A stretch of 64,000 bases of DNA. It comes from Clonostachys chloroleuca (lineage: Eukaryota > Ascomycota > Sordariomycetes > Hypocreales > Bionectriaceae). Positions 1 through 10,491 of this stretch are shown one piece after another. The stretch's first letter is position 1. Each line of letters starts with the position of its first letter. A model generated the notes under the pieces. That model saw only the letters and a list, made by a program, of their open reading frames with translations, was not told where the DNA came from and searched no databases. The stretch is from assembly GCA_037952775.1 (NCBI GenBank), contig JBANAY010000003.1:25606001-25670000 (forward strand), in the 5' to 3' direction. The position numbers and the translations under genes are program-made.

Positions 1-362
1 TAAGATGCGTCCGGAGGCATATCTGGTTGCCCTGCGTGCCTGACATCGTCCATAGTGCCGCCTCCTTCCCTGTAAGCTCCATGATCTTGGCCTCGAGGGC
101 TTTCACCGATGGGTCGCCCTCAGGATCGTAGATGTCGTCGTTGAACGTTGCATTCAAAATGGCCTGCCGAGAAAAGGGGTTAACTTCTCTATCATTTTTC
201 TATTTGTGTAAACCGGACGAGCTTGACCTCCATCATTCCCTCGGTGGGAACCGTGACTACATCTGAGCGGAAGTCCCTAGACGCCTTGTCGCTCGCGGCT
301 TTCAGTTTGGCAGTGATCTTTGGAGTAAAGATGGATTCATTCTGTTCGAGTAAGCTAGGCAT
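1..362 (-). CDS. Threonine-aldolase-type PLP enzyme, N-terminal part (cut by window edge)
   Basis: The reverse strand encodes the start of a beta-eliminating lyase of the low-specificity threonine aldolase family, which cleaves threonine to glycine and acetaldehyde using pyridoxal phosphate. The ATG is at 362. Exon 1 (228-362) contains DFRSDVVTVPT, the family's N-terminal signature. A 64-nt GT-AG intron (164-227) joins in phase 0 to exon 2 (1-163), which encodes NDDIYDPEGDPSVKALE and SGTQGNQICLR, matching the family's D-D-x-Y-G/D-x-D-P and S-G-T-x-x-N-Q segments around the cofactor pocket. Only about 99 residues are visible. The catalytic lysine lies beyond base 1. No targeting signal is obvious. 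The family call is firm; substrate preference cannot be judged. Confidence 0.88.
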
Positions 363-1013
363 CGTGGTACTCAGTTGGGTCCGCCCAAGTCAGACAATAT
401 ATTTCGAAGAGAACTGCTGGAAAAGAAAATACTCGGCTTTGGTCTATCCTACAGGATGAGAACATAAATTACGTAGATAATCAGGAGCAGGGCCTATCCA
501 ACGGCAAGAGGAGCCGGTCTATAACCACATCTAGTCCCACATTCATGGCAACTTGAAGATGCGGGGTTGGCTACCCCATCAACAGGAGCTTTATTCGATG
601 TTCACCAAGGAAGATGGGCCGTCGTCGGAGCGGAAGGGGAGTTTTGATTGATTGTCGAAGCCGTATCCTCACCCACTTCCCCTCTCTTATCTCCCAACGG
701 AGACTCAACGGGCCGCTGCATGCCGGTAGCGGCTGTACTACCTCTCCCAATCAAGACCACCAAAGATATTGTGTGTGGGTGGAGATGCCTGCAGCTGCCG
801 AATTCACCCTTGTCGTCACTATCCATAAGCCGTGCTCGCTGACTCTCGTGTATGGCTAGAGAGAATCCCAGGTAGATACTTGCCAAATGCTTTTTACATT
901 CTCGATGTGTTCTCGCCTGAGAGTCTCGCTATTTAATCCGGAATGTGCTCGCGGCACAAAGTTTGACAGGAAACCGTCTTGATTGTGTAAATATCATTAT
1001 TTCAACATAAGTC
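363..1013. other. Intergenic, 5' side of the aldolase gene
   Basis: Between the aldolase start and the 3' end of the decayed NLR on the same strand. Short ORFs overlap here on both strands (about 602-886) but show no domain-like sequence or splice-supported continuity. Probably promoter and leader of the aldolase gene plus the tail region of the pseudogene. Confidence 0.6.
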
Positions 1014-4000
1014 CTATGTCCTCAATCGAGCTTGCAGTAACTCCCTCACAGCCTCATGCTTGTTTTTCTTTGCCCAGTCGAGCGCTGTGAGCCTAAAGGA
1101 ATCCTTCAGATCAATATCTAACCCGTCTGTCTCAAGCAGCAGTTTCACTACACCCTCATGCCCCCGTTCATCAGCAAGTATAATTGGCGTTTTGTCCTTC
1201 CAACCTCTTGAGTTAACACCAGCCTTTCCTCTATCAAGGGAGGAACTTAGCTAGGCCCTCGTGCCCTTTCTGAGCAGCCACTGGGAGTAGCGGTACACCA
1301 TCTAAGTGCCTTGACTCAATATCGGCCCTTCCTGTATCAAGTAGTATCCTCATTGCAGCCTCTCGACCGCTCATGACAGCATGATATAATGGGGTGTGAC
1401 CTGCACGTGATTTCGCGTTAATGTCAACCATTCCTGTATCGAGAAGCAGCCTCATAATAGCCTCGTTCCCAATCATGGCCGCGTATCCAAATGCCGTCAT
1501 GTCATGATTCAAATCCTTCGAATCAACTTCAACCCTCCCTGTGCTAACCAAAAGCTTCGTTATTGTCTCGTTCTCCCGAAAAACAGCTAAAAGTAGTGGC
1601 GACCGGCCTTGGCCACTCTTCAGGTTGACGTCATTGTTCGGTACATCGATGAGCAGCTTAACCATTTCTTCTTTTCCCCCTTCAATAGCCCATAACAACG
1701 GTGTGCGGCCAAATAATATATCCTTTGAGTTGGCATTAATCTTCTCTGACTTGAGAAGCAGCTCAACTATCGTCGTTGCGCCGGCTCTGGCTGCCCAGAA
1801 GAGCGGAGATCGACCATTCTCTGAGGCAATATCCAGCTTTCCCTTTCCGAGCAGTATGTCCACGATGGGGTCATGGAGCATGGAAGGGTCGAACATGTCC
1901 GCCTGCCAGTCACTAGCTGCCCGGCCGTCACAATTCCATCGGTCAGAAAGCATCATAACAATACTTTCATGGTTGTTATTGGCAGCATTTGAAAGCGGTG
2001 TCATATTGCTAGTGTCCTTTGAGTTAACATCAGTTGAACTTATATCAAGTAGCAGCTTAACTGCAGCCTTGTTACCTTTGCCGGCAGCATATGAAAGCGG
2101 TGACCGGCCACTTTTATCTTTGGAGTTAATATGAACAGTATTGGTATAAAGAAGCAATCTGGTTGTAGCCTCATCGCCGTGCTCGGCCGCATATGACAAT
2201 GGTGACCGCCCATTTACATCTTTTGAGTCGAGATCAACATCACCGGTTTCGAGTAGTAGCTTGACTGTATCCCCATAGCCATATCTTGCTGCATATTATA
2301 GTGGTGATCGGCCTTTATCATCTTTCCAGTCGGCGATCGCATTTCCCGTGCCAAGTAGTAGCTTGACTATATCCCCAGTGCCACATTTTGCCGCATATCA
2401 AAGAGGAATTCGACCAGTATGATCTCTCTAGTCAACTTTGGCCTTGCCAGTATCAAGTAGTAGCCTAACTACACCAGCATGGCCACGTTCAGCAGCATAT
2501 GACAGCGGTGTTCGGTAGCCCCTACCCATCAAATCAACAACAGTCTGGTCAGCATCGAGAAGCTGCTTTACAGTCTCATAACCACTTGCGGCGGCATAAA
2601 GGAGCGGCGTTCGATTTGAGTCATCCTTCGCAGAGGGCTCAACCCCGCTTAAAGGAAGGGTTTCTACTGCCTTGGTAATCCCACAATAGGCTGCCACATG
2701 ACATGCTCACTCCCTGCGGGAATGATTGGCTGTGATTTGCAAAAGGATACATGGGAGAGATATATTTCGCAGCAATATAAGTTTGAATTGCGGCTTCTAA
2801 ACTCCCCTTGGAACGTAAGAGTATCATTGTTTCTTCTTGTAACTCTGCAGAATCTTGGAGGGAACAAACGCAATGATCTATTGCATAGCGGTAAAGTTGG
2901 TTTGATTCCAGACGCTCCGTGAACTCATTGTCCGATAGACAAGGACCACTCTTGAATACGTCAAACAAAATATACGTGATGCAAGCTCTTGTGATCTCAT
3001 TTTCTGCATTCGGCAACCACCGGTCGTGTGTGCCCTCGAAATATTCCTGCGTTGTCATATGAACCACCCGGATGACGTTGCTTTCAGTGTCTAGTGTAAC
3101 CAGACCCACGCAGATTGATCCTATCATTTCAACACCAGGGATAAACTTCCTATCCAGCTTCGAACTTCCAGGCCTGATCGCAAGGGCGCATTGAAGCTGG
3201 GCTGGGGAAAGCTGTCTGCGTGCAAACACAAGCCAAGACAAGACCGCCTTTGCTAGTTGTTGGAGTCTCCCGCCTTGCCTTTCGATGCGCACTAATACCT
3301 GCCCATATGTCTCATCCAGACCCTTGGACAAAGCATTCAATGCCAGTTCGAGATGACCGACTGCAGGCTCCCTAGAGAGGGTGTCTATATGTAATGAAGC
3401 AAGAAACCTAACCCAAGTTGTTAGAGCTTTCAGACATGAACAGGGCAAAATTACGACATACATTCCATTGACAGCCTGAGCTATGGCGGACCTTATTCGA
3501 TTTTGTAAATCAGCATCACGCCGGACGAAGTTTGGCAGTCTGTCCATATGGCCAACCAGATACGTTCGCACATCTTCGTCTACAACTCGTATTTCCAGTG
3601 AACTCCCCCACGAAAACTCGCTGCAATTTCCGCAATATGTCTCGATGTCGCCAAGAGGTTTAATTGAGTCTCATATTGGATCTCGAATATGTTGGTTAAA
3701 AAAGTATACAGACAACCATCAGAGGACTGGTATTCATCAAGTGTGTCGACAACGATAAATACTCTTGCATACGCCGATATTACAGCTTGAAGAGTTTCCA
3801 ATATTTCATCAATCTGAGGCCGAGTGCGCTTTGTCTGATGTTTCCTGTAGAGTGTTTGGACGGAACCCGGTAGAGCTGGTCGGCCTCGGCTAAGTTGCAT
3901 CAGCAAACTGCTGAAGAGATCCTGCACATTCTGGCCTTGACGCCTGAAGCTAAAATAAAGAAAGCCGATACCAACAGACTCATCTTCCAAGAAGCAAGTT

Positions 4001-5302
4001 TTCAGATGGTCAATAACTGTTGACACCATTATTGTCTTTCCTGCTCCTGGAATCCCTGGACAAAACAATATTTGCCCACTGGCCTCGATCTAATTTCGAA
4101 ACTCATAGGAATTGATAAACCATTGACCGGTATTCCCTTGTCTTTGTCCGAAATGATCGTTCTGCTCCGCGTTGTAATCAGTTGGGCTGAGCCATTTGAG
4201 TATTTCAAGATCTTCCTTTCTGCTCAACTTTAAGTCAATGTTTCTGATACTCGTCCCGGCTGAATAGTATCAGAAACAGTGAAAGGAAACGAGAATAGTT
4301 ATAATAACCTACTATCAGAAAGAATGTCCTTAATCTTTTTCTCAGCCTCGATCTTATTCGGGGGGATGCAACAAAGGAGGTCCTTGGCGTATACGGCAGC
4401 CGTCATTGCTGCATAACTTTGCCACTCCTTGTTCTTATGGGAATCTGAATAGTTGCATATACCGCGGGTTACTAGGCAAGGAAACTGGTTCATCAGCCCA
4501 GCCGCTTCCATTTCGAAACATGACACATCCTTCTCCTTGGCAAGTTGGTCCCGAACGAAAGCATCCTTCATTAGCTGGTTTGCTGAAGCAATCAGGCCGT
4601 AGTGGATTGTTGGGTTTTCATCTTCATCGGTTCTCTCAGGCCGTGCTATCAGAGTCGGCGGACCATCACCACAGGTCGTGACACAGGCCTCGTCATTAGC
4701 TACAGGATGAGCAACTTCACTTTGATACAGTCTATCGCTGTCTTGGTTCGGCCGTTTGTATTTCCTGCGAAGCGTTAGCTTATTTTCGAGAACAGCCTCG
4801 ATGGCAGCTGCAAGCTGGTGGCTTCTATCTCAAATTTGGCCCCGATGTCGGCCACAGCGCAACGCAGGAGGGTCGGAGGCTGGCTCAAGAACCCAGTAAT
4901 GCAGAATTTCTGGTCTTGAATCGTCTTGCTGAAGTCGTACTGGAACACAGCACCGCTACTACCACGAGGAGCACTTACGACAATATCGCCCAGCCGGATA
5001 TCATGCTTTCGGCTGGGCGCTCCAGCACCAATACCAACCATAAGGCCGATTCTGACGTTGGGAAAGCTGTGCAGCATGTCCTTCGCGACCCCTGTTGCAG
5101 CGGATATGCCATACTCTCAGTCGGGAAGCACAGCTATCACAACTTTATGCCTCCCCATTCTTCCCAGTGTGTAGACATTACTGTCGTTGCGAGCCACGAA
5201 GTCGGGGCTGGGATATCTCTCATCGAGAAAGACTTGTGCCGCGACATATTCTTTGACAATAGCACAGATCCATCCCACTGTGTAGTCCTCTACGTTAGAC
5301 AT
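1014..5302 (-). pseudogene. Decayed fungal NLR: nucleoside phosphorylase - NACHT - ankyrin
   Basis: Read from 5302 leftwards, the frames join into one NLR-like protein. It has a PNP_UDP-type domain ([37 protein letters not shown]), a NACHT NTPase (Walker A GIPGAGKT near 4060, Walker B FIVVDTLDE near 3760), a helical region, and ankyrin repeats with RTPLSYAAERGH-type units, ending at TAG 1014-1016. A 54-nt intron (3408-3461) is still recognisable, and another probably lies near 4250-4310. The gene is broken by in-frame stops at 5117-5119 (TGA), 4090-4092 (TAG), 2428-2430 (TAG), 2398-2400 (TGA) and 2296-2298 (TAA), and by frame changes near 4822, 3597, 2700 and 1241. The PNP motif usually reading GICDYxDSH reads GICNYSDSH here, so a conserved Asp is lost. 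Some frameshifts could be consensus errors, but five stops make loss of function very likely. Confidence 0.9.
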
Positions 5303-7299
5303 TCTTCCCGTGGGTTGTATGGACCCTGATACTTCAGGTCAGGAATATTAATGCCCGATCTTTAATCGACAAATCTTTGTTTTCGCAGAACCCTAGAGAA
5401 GACTCTCAGAGGTGATAAATGGTACCGGCCGCTGCGGGCAGACGCGACATATGAAGTTTGATTGATACCCAACGTAGCATCGGGTGTAGGCAACATTAGT
5501 CTGCCTCATATGAGATTAGATGCGGGCAGCTGCAGCCAAGCCGCAACTGTACTGGCTAACATTTTGCCTCGTCTGACAGACAAGTTGCACTCTCTTGTCC
5601 CAGTTCGGTAATCAAGCCTCGGTTACAATAATTCCATTGGAACAGGTTCATAATAGAACAATCCAAAGTCGCGCGTTAACTCTTAAAGGAATCCTATGGC
5701 ACCTAGTACATAGAGTTATGTGTCGTTCTTCAACGTTATCGTTGCTTCAGTGCAGGTTCACCATACTAAAGGTGGCAGTTTAATCATTTTCACAGACGCG
5801 ATCCTACCAGTTCATAACCTACCTAACCTAAACCACTAATTAGAAGCATTGCATACATGCAGCCTGGAGTAGACTATATGCCTAGCACACTGGAATGATT
5901 GCCACGCCACATGAATGTTATCAAGTTCAATACGGAACGGCTAGCAATTAGGGTTGTTTGCAAGATAGATAAACTTAGAAACAGAGTGGCGTAAAACAAG
6001 AAGCCAACATAATGCTTGTGGGACTAAAATAAACTCCCCGATGGCGCCCAGGATCTTCGAAAGGTCCAACAAACTTGAGTGCGTGCCAACAAGCAGGTTT
6101 GGGAAATTGCTGTGTTAGCCGAAAACGATGGGCCACGAGATGCGCATTGTTTGTTGTACAAATTCAACAGCCATGCTGTCCGCGTAATAAGTAGTAGCTG
6201 AAATAGGTGACGACGTGGAAGCTGCCAACATAAAACTGGCCCACCTGCTAAGGGGCCAGGCAATTGTAGATGGAGGGCTACTGGCTGATATGTGCCTGCA
6301 AGAGGTGAATACGAAGGGCTAGTGGCACGCACGCCGATCTGATTCGCAACACAAGGTAGCCGTTTCTTAGCATTAGCATAGTTACTACTACGAATTTGCA
6401 CAAGTATTCCTCGAGCATCAAGGAGGACCCGAGAATTCCACAACAGGTGATACGAATCGCCTTCTAGGACTTGGGCTAGGACGCCTACCCTACACAGTGG
6501 ATGCCTCGTCACGCATTGCTAGACGCGGCTATATTCGTAAATGGACGACGACGACGGTCGTTGGCGAGTGGTGGGCATCGTGCATTAGCCGACATCATCG
6601 TGATTGGCCGGCTCGTTAAAGCGAAGCCACCTCTCGACCCAATTGCAGGGCAGGCTGGCGGGAATTGTACCCGCAGAGCAGCTCAGGAGGTCTAGCGCTG
6701 AGCGCATTTCATAATCCCAAACGTATATGTCAGCGTAGGATGGACATTGTGGGTGGGATTCTGGCTGCTTGCACTAAAGCTTAGCCCCCCTCCATTGCGG
6801 CTGTCGGCCCCCAGCCAAGCCTCAGTTCTAGTGGCTCTGGCTTCATGCTCCAGGCGAAGTAGCGGCCACTTTCGCCGAGCTCGATTAGGGCTTTTGGAGA
6901 GACGGTCCGTTTGTGTGCATTTGAGTCTAGTCCAAGGGGCACACTGCATGAGAGCGCACCATGATTCGGAAGGGCGTGGTTGGCGCGAGGTACATAGTAT
7001 CACATTTTTGAAGTCCGCGGGGCCAGGCTCTCCGTTTTCGCTCCCTTGGTGATGCAGCCTGCCCGCGATGCCTGCTCTGCCTGGCTGCTCGTTCCCCTCG
7101 GGTTGGGTCCGTCCAATCCCACGGGTGTCAGCACCGGACGCACCTGCACTGATGCTGGCCAGGCGTCCCCCCAGGCTTTTCAAATAGCGGCCCCCCTGGC
7201 TGCTCCGCAAATTGCTTGGGGGCTTTGCTCCCTGCGGTGGCCAATGGGCGGCGCTCATCGCACGGCGAGTCCTAAAATGGATAGATGGCGCCCCGCTTT
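5303..7299. other. Intergenic between the NLR pseudogene and cpc-1
   Basis: About 2 kb with no supported gene. ORFs of 60-200 codons occur on both strands around 6024-7303, but they overlap antisense to each other and contain no recognisable motif. The left part is more AT-rich; the right part grades into the cpc-1 promoter, which has a T17 tract at 7510-7526. Confidence 0.55.
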
Positions 7300-7306
7300 C
7301 CAAGTG

Positions 7307-7313
7307 TGACTCA
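7307..7313 (+). promoter_or_regulatory. TGACTCA, predicted CPC1/Gcn4 response element
   Basis: A perfect TGACTCA heptamer, the known binding site of Gcn4/CPC1 bZIP dimers, lies 293 bp upstream of the first uORF of cpc-1. In Neurospora the cpc-1 promoter carries such sites and is autoregulated. That this one works the same way is inference. Confidence 0.6.
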
Positions 7314-7354
7314 TACCCAAGACATCACTTGCGCCCTGCGAGACGGGGCTTGCC

Positions 7355-7374
7355 CGGTACGTACCGGTACGTAC
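7355..7374. repeat. Tandem 10-bp duplication CGGTACGTAC x2
   Basis: Two identical adjacent copies of CGGTACGTAC lie between the TGACTCA box and the cpc-1 leader. Each contains the palindrome GTAC. Possible promoter element; function unknown. Confidence 0.5.
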
Positions 7375-7599
7375 CTCAGGAACTCGGGGCTTAACAGCCT
7401 TTCTGCAACCAATGGTGTAGGTTCTGTTAGCGGGCACTTCTTCCGCAGCCTGATACGTTTCTGCCTCAGAAATCTACATAACCCTCTAGGCACCACCACT
7501 CCCCACTCCTTTTTTTTTTTTTTTTTCCTCTTCTCCTTCAACCCCAAGTTTCATACACACACAATAGAACATCTCAGCAGCCTCAGAGCCTCATTCAAG

Positions 7600-7608
7600 A
7601 TGGAGTAA
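7600..7608 (+). promoter_or_regulatory. cpc-1 uORF1 (ATG GAG TAA)
   Basis: A two-codon upstream ORF. It is in the same frame as the CPC1 coding sequence, and its TAA is the nearest in-frame stop upstream of that coding sequence. In GCN4 and N. crassa cpc-1 the first uORF lets ribosomes resume scanning. Here the only ATGs between 7600 and the main start are this one, uORF2 and the main ATG. Confidence 0.75.
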
Positions 7609-8217
7609 TCATCGTGCCTCAGCCGCCACCATTCAGTCTTCAAAGAAAAACATTCCCACAATCTCCACTCCCCCCTCAACTCAAATCACCATTTGGTTGA
7701 TTTGAACTTCAGCACTGCATCTAGCACCCGCTCGAGTTCCCTCAATACCGCCACCATTTCAGGCTTAGACTTCCCAGTCTTCACCACGGATTCCCAGTCA
7801 ACATGGCTTCCCAACTCAACTCCCAGCTTGCCGGCCAAATCCGAGCACAATCATCAGAACGACAATCTGCCTCAGGACTTTGTCTTGTTCGACAATTCGC
7901 CTGCCAGTCCAGCCCTTAATAGGCCTCAACAACTGTCTAGCCATCGACGTCACTCTGCCCACATCCCTGCCAATCTGAAAACACAGTCGCAACAACCGTC
8001 TGCCTCTGCTGTCCAGAACCAGCGAGTGACCCAGATCATTCAGGCTATTGGTCATCATCAGTTACCGTCTTCTGTCAATTCCAACAAACGTTTCAGCAAT
8101 CAGTTCTACGCGTCTTCAGCCCCGTCATCTACAGTCTCTCTGAATCAGCATTCTCGTTTAAGGAGACCTCCCGTGCCATTGTTTAATCAGAGCACCGGTC
8201 AAGTTCAAACCGCCAAG
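7609..8217 (+). other. AUG-less in-frame upstream extension of CPC1
   Basis: From the uORF1 stop to the main ATG at 8218 the CPC1 frame is open for 203 codons with no ATG in that frame. It overlaps uORF2 in another frame. Near-cognate codons in this frame upstream of uORF2 include TTG at 7693 and 7702, ATT at 7756 preceded by GCCACC, and ACG at 7786 preceded by ACC and followed by G. The peptide has non-random segments such as DFVLFDN and RVTQIIQAIGHH. Initiation at conserved non-AUG codons in this position has been reported for N. crassa cpc-1 and its relatives; use here is inferred. Confidence 0.7.
7803..7919 (+). promoter_or_regulatory. cpc-1 uORF2 (38 codons)
   Basis: ATG at 7803 and TAA at 7917-7919 give a 38-codon upstream ORF ending 298 nt before the CPC1 ATG. 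Its length is close to the roughly 40-codon second uORF of N. crassa cpc-1, the inhibitory uORF that must be bypassed under amino-acid starvation. It lies in a different frame from CPC1 and overlaps the AUG-less extension. Confidence 0.75.
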
Positions 8218-8961
8218 ATGATGAACGCAGCAGGTTTGTTTCATAGTGCCTCATCCTCCGTGTCTCGTCCACATTGCTCACCAATTCCTCCAGACGTCGA
8301 TTTGGATGACTTCATCCCTTTCGAGGGTGGGGTTAACACCGCTTTCTCGTCGCCAGCGATTCCTACCGCCTTTGATTTCGGTGGCAGCGCTTCCAGCTCC
8401 ACCTCTAATCTTGGGACCGTCTCGCCTCATGACCTCCTCGTCAATGAGCCTTACATGTCTGCACCAAATTCGGCTGCCCTCACATCGCTGACATCTCCAT
8501 CGATAAACGAGTCTCCCGACTTCGATGCTTTTGATGTGTCTCCAAACTTTGGTTCTGCCGACTTTGACGGTCCTCCCATCGATTCCTGGTACTCTTTGTT
8601 CCCCAATGACTCTGGTTCGGAGAAGCCTGTGGACAACTCCCCTGCTCTCCGATCCGAGGATCTGGAACCAGAGCGTCCTGCCAGCAATCGTAGGAAGTCT
8701 GGTGGTTCCCCCACCTCGGGGGCCCGCCACTCTTCGGTTGCCGGTGTTGCGCCTCGCAAGCGAGACAAGCCCCTGCCTCCTATCATTGTTGAAGACCCTA
8801 ACGATACTATTGCAATGAAGCGCGCTCGAAACACCCTTGCTGCTCGAAAGTCGCGTGAGCGAAAGGCTCAACGATTCGACGAGCTCGAGGAGCGCATTGC
8901 TAAGCTGGAGGCTGAGCGCGACCACTGGAAGAAGATTGCTCTCTCCCAGTCCGGTCAGTAA
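8218..8961 (+). CDS. cpc-1: Cross-pathway control bZIP activator (CPC1/GCN4 orthologue)
   Basis: A 247-residue transcription activator of amino-acid biosynthesis genes under starvation, acting in the nucleus as a bZIP dimer on TGACTCA sites. The first in-frame ATG is 8218, and the length fits fungal CPC1/CpcA proteins (about 250-270). The N-terminal and central parts are acidic and Ser/Pro-rich, with a DSWYSLFP segment matching the W-x-S-L-F core of the Gcn4 activation domain. The C-terminus has a proline-rich lead-in, the basic region (ARNTLAARKSRERKAQR) and a short zipper (LEERIAKLEAERDHWKK). No intron is needed. Two uORFs and an AUG-less extension precede it, so expression is probably translationally controlled, with an N-terminally longer isoform possible. 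The call is very secure. Confidence 0.96.
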   Translation: MMNAAGLFHSASSSVSRPHCSPIPPDVDLDDFIPFEGGVNTAFSSPAIPTAFDFGGSASSSTSNLGTVSPHDLLVNEPYMSAPNSAALTSLTSPSINESPDFDAFDVSPNFGSADFDGPPIDSWYSLFPNDSGSEKPVDNSPALRSEDLEPERPASNRRKSGGSPTSGARHSSVAGVAPRKRDKPLPPIIVEDPNDTIAMKRARNTLAARKSRERKAQRFDELEERIAKLEAERDHWKKIALSQSGQ

Positions 8962-9825
8962 ACGAAAAGTTGAATTGTGTTTTTCTATATTTCTTATAAT
9001 GCCTGTTGTACCTGGGAATCCGTGTGTGTTTTGATTTTAAGTTCTGCGCCCTCAGAGGCCTTGTTCATTATATTTTATAAACGCTGTTACTAGTTCAAAG
9101 GCTCCAATACACTCTTGTCCCAAACTTTAGTAGCTTCACCGTGAATCCGTGCCAACAGCAATACCTGTCGTGCACTGAACGATACTCTTGATTGTATGTG
9201 CCTAATATTCTAGTTCGTTAACTGCCTGTTAACTGCTAGGTTATGAAACCTCTCCCTGTGAGTCGAGACCTCGTTCGTGATTCACCGAGACTATGAACCT
9301 CGTCCTGAAACAGAGACCAGACCAGGCGAGGATCCCGTACGGTGTTGCCGATTCTCATGCGACATAGAGGGCTATCCAGGCCTGTCGCTATGAGAGTCTG
9401 AAGTACATTGTCTCTATTCTATCTCCAATTGAAAGAAGCATGGTTAGATACTTGGGCTGGTTCATCCTGCTGCTGTATCAAGGCCTGAGCTCGGTGAAGA
9501 GTCGGTTAAACCGGCATTATAACATGAGATCATTATGGGGACGAGTCCATCACCAGTTATTTCCAGGCGACAGGCCCAATGTGTGGCAAGCGCTTACTCC
9601 TAGGAACAGCGCCAAGACAATTACCTGCCCACATAGGGAATGGTAATATTAACGGAGGCAAAGAATGAACAGACCGTGAATCTGAGATTTTCCTTCTTAT
9701 TCCTCTCCCGCTGCCCTCTTTCGCAGGAGTCACCCAGTCATTCGTTTAACCTGTTCGACTATCGACAGTCCCACCACTCGTTTTGCACCAGAAAATTGAG
9801 AGAGAGATCTCTTCTAATACTATTA
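8962..9825. other. Intergenic: cpc-1 3' side and promoter of the GPI protein gene
   Basis: No supported gene. A 68-codon ORF at 9440-9646 begins with a hydrophobic stretch but has no other protein-like feature. Probably the 3' UTR of cpc-1 and the leader of the next gene. Confidence 0.55.
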
Positions 9826-10491
9826 ATGGCCTTCCGCATCCTCGCCGCGGCCGCTCTCCTGGCCTCCAGCGCCGTCGCCAAGACTGACATCGGCGGCTGC
9901 ACCTCGTTCGACAGCGTCTACAGTCCCTCCCACGGCTCGCCCTACGCAACGCGCATCTGGTACGTCCCCGACACGGGCGAGGTCTGCGAGATCCTCGACT
10001 GCGGCGGCGGCCGCGCGCCCCCCAAGACCACCGTGCCCGGCTGCGCTGCCTACAAGGGCACCGAGACCTACTCGCCCAGGTTCATCAACCCGGCCACGCT
10101 CGGCAAGGCGCCCCAGGCGGCCTCCACGACCCTCGTCGTCTCGACCTCGACCACCTCGGCCTCTTCCTCGGAGGCTACCACCACGGCGGCTTCGAGCAGC
10201 GCCGAGGGGGCGTCGAGCAGTGGCAGCTCCCGCCAGACCACCTCTGTGGCTACCCTCCCTACGCTGACTTCTGCCTCTGGCTCTGCCTCCGTCACCACCC
10301 CGGCCTCCTCTGACTCTGAATCGGCGTCCAGCGACGAGAGCGCGTCTGGATCCTCGACTGGCTCCTCGGCCACCGGCTCTTCCTCTGCCGCCGCTTCTTC
10401 GTCGGTCCCCGGCGCCGCTGCCGCTCCCACTGCTGCCATCATGGGCTCGTGCCTGCTTGCTGGTGCCGCCGCCTGCCTTGCCATGCTGTAG
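9826..10491 (+). CDS. GPI-anchored Ser/Thr-rich cell-surface protein
   Basis: An intronless 221-residue secreted protein. A signal peptide (MAFRILAAAALLASSAVA) is followed by a small cysteine-containing domain with WYVPDTGEVCEILDCGGG and RAPPKTTVPGC, then about 120 residues of Ser/Thr/Ala-rich low complexity suited to O-glycosylation, then a small-residue segment and a hydrophobic tail (about the last 18 residues), as in a GPI attachment signal. Four cysteines in the N-terminal domain suggest two disulphides. Related fungal proteins are sometimes labelled siderophore biosynthesis enzymes, but nothing here suggests an enzyme. It is likely a wall or membrane mannoprotein. The ATG at 9826 is chosen because the signal peptide starts there, although the frame is open upstream. 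Base composition is GC-rich compared with its flanks. Confidence 0.85.
   Translation: MAFRILAAAALLASSAVAKTDIGGCTSFDSVYSPSHGSPYATRIWYVPDTGEVCEILDCGGGRAPPKTTVPGCAAYKGTETYSPRFINPATLGKAPQAASTTLVVSTSTTSASSSEATTTAASSSAEGASSSGSSRQTTSVATLPTLTSASGSASVTTPASSDSESASSDESASGSSTGSSATGSSSAAASSSVPGAAAAPTAAIMGSCLLAGAAACLAML

Noticed and set aside
5117..5119. TGA in the PNP domain of the decayed NLR as part of an intron
   Set aside because: The coding sequence on both sides is continuous and matches the family without a gap, and no GT/AG pair fits.
1014..5302. Reading the NLR remnants as several separate small ankyrin and NTPase genes
   Set aside because: The pieces join in order into one standard PNP-NACHT-ankyrin protein, so separate genes are not supported.
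7693..8961. A 422-residue CPC1 protein starting at the first codon reported as M (7693)
   Set aside because: The codon at 7693 is TTG, not ATG. The first in-frame ATG is 8218, which gives the usual CPC1 length. The upstream part is described as a possible non-AUG extension.
9440..9646. Small secreted protein (68 codons, hydrophobic N-terminus)
   Set aside because: Only the N-terminus looks signal-like; the remainder has no cysteine pattern or other support.
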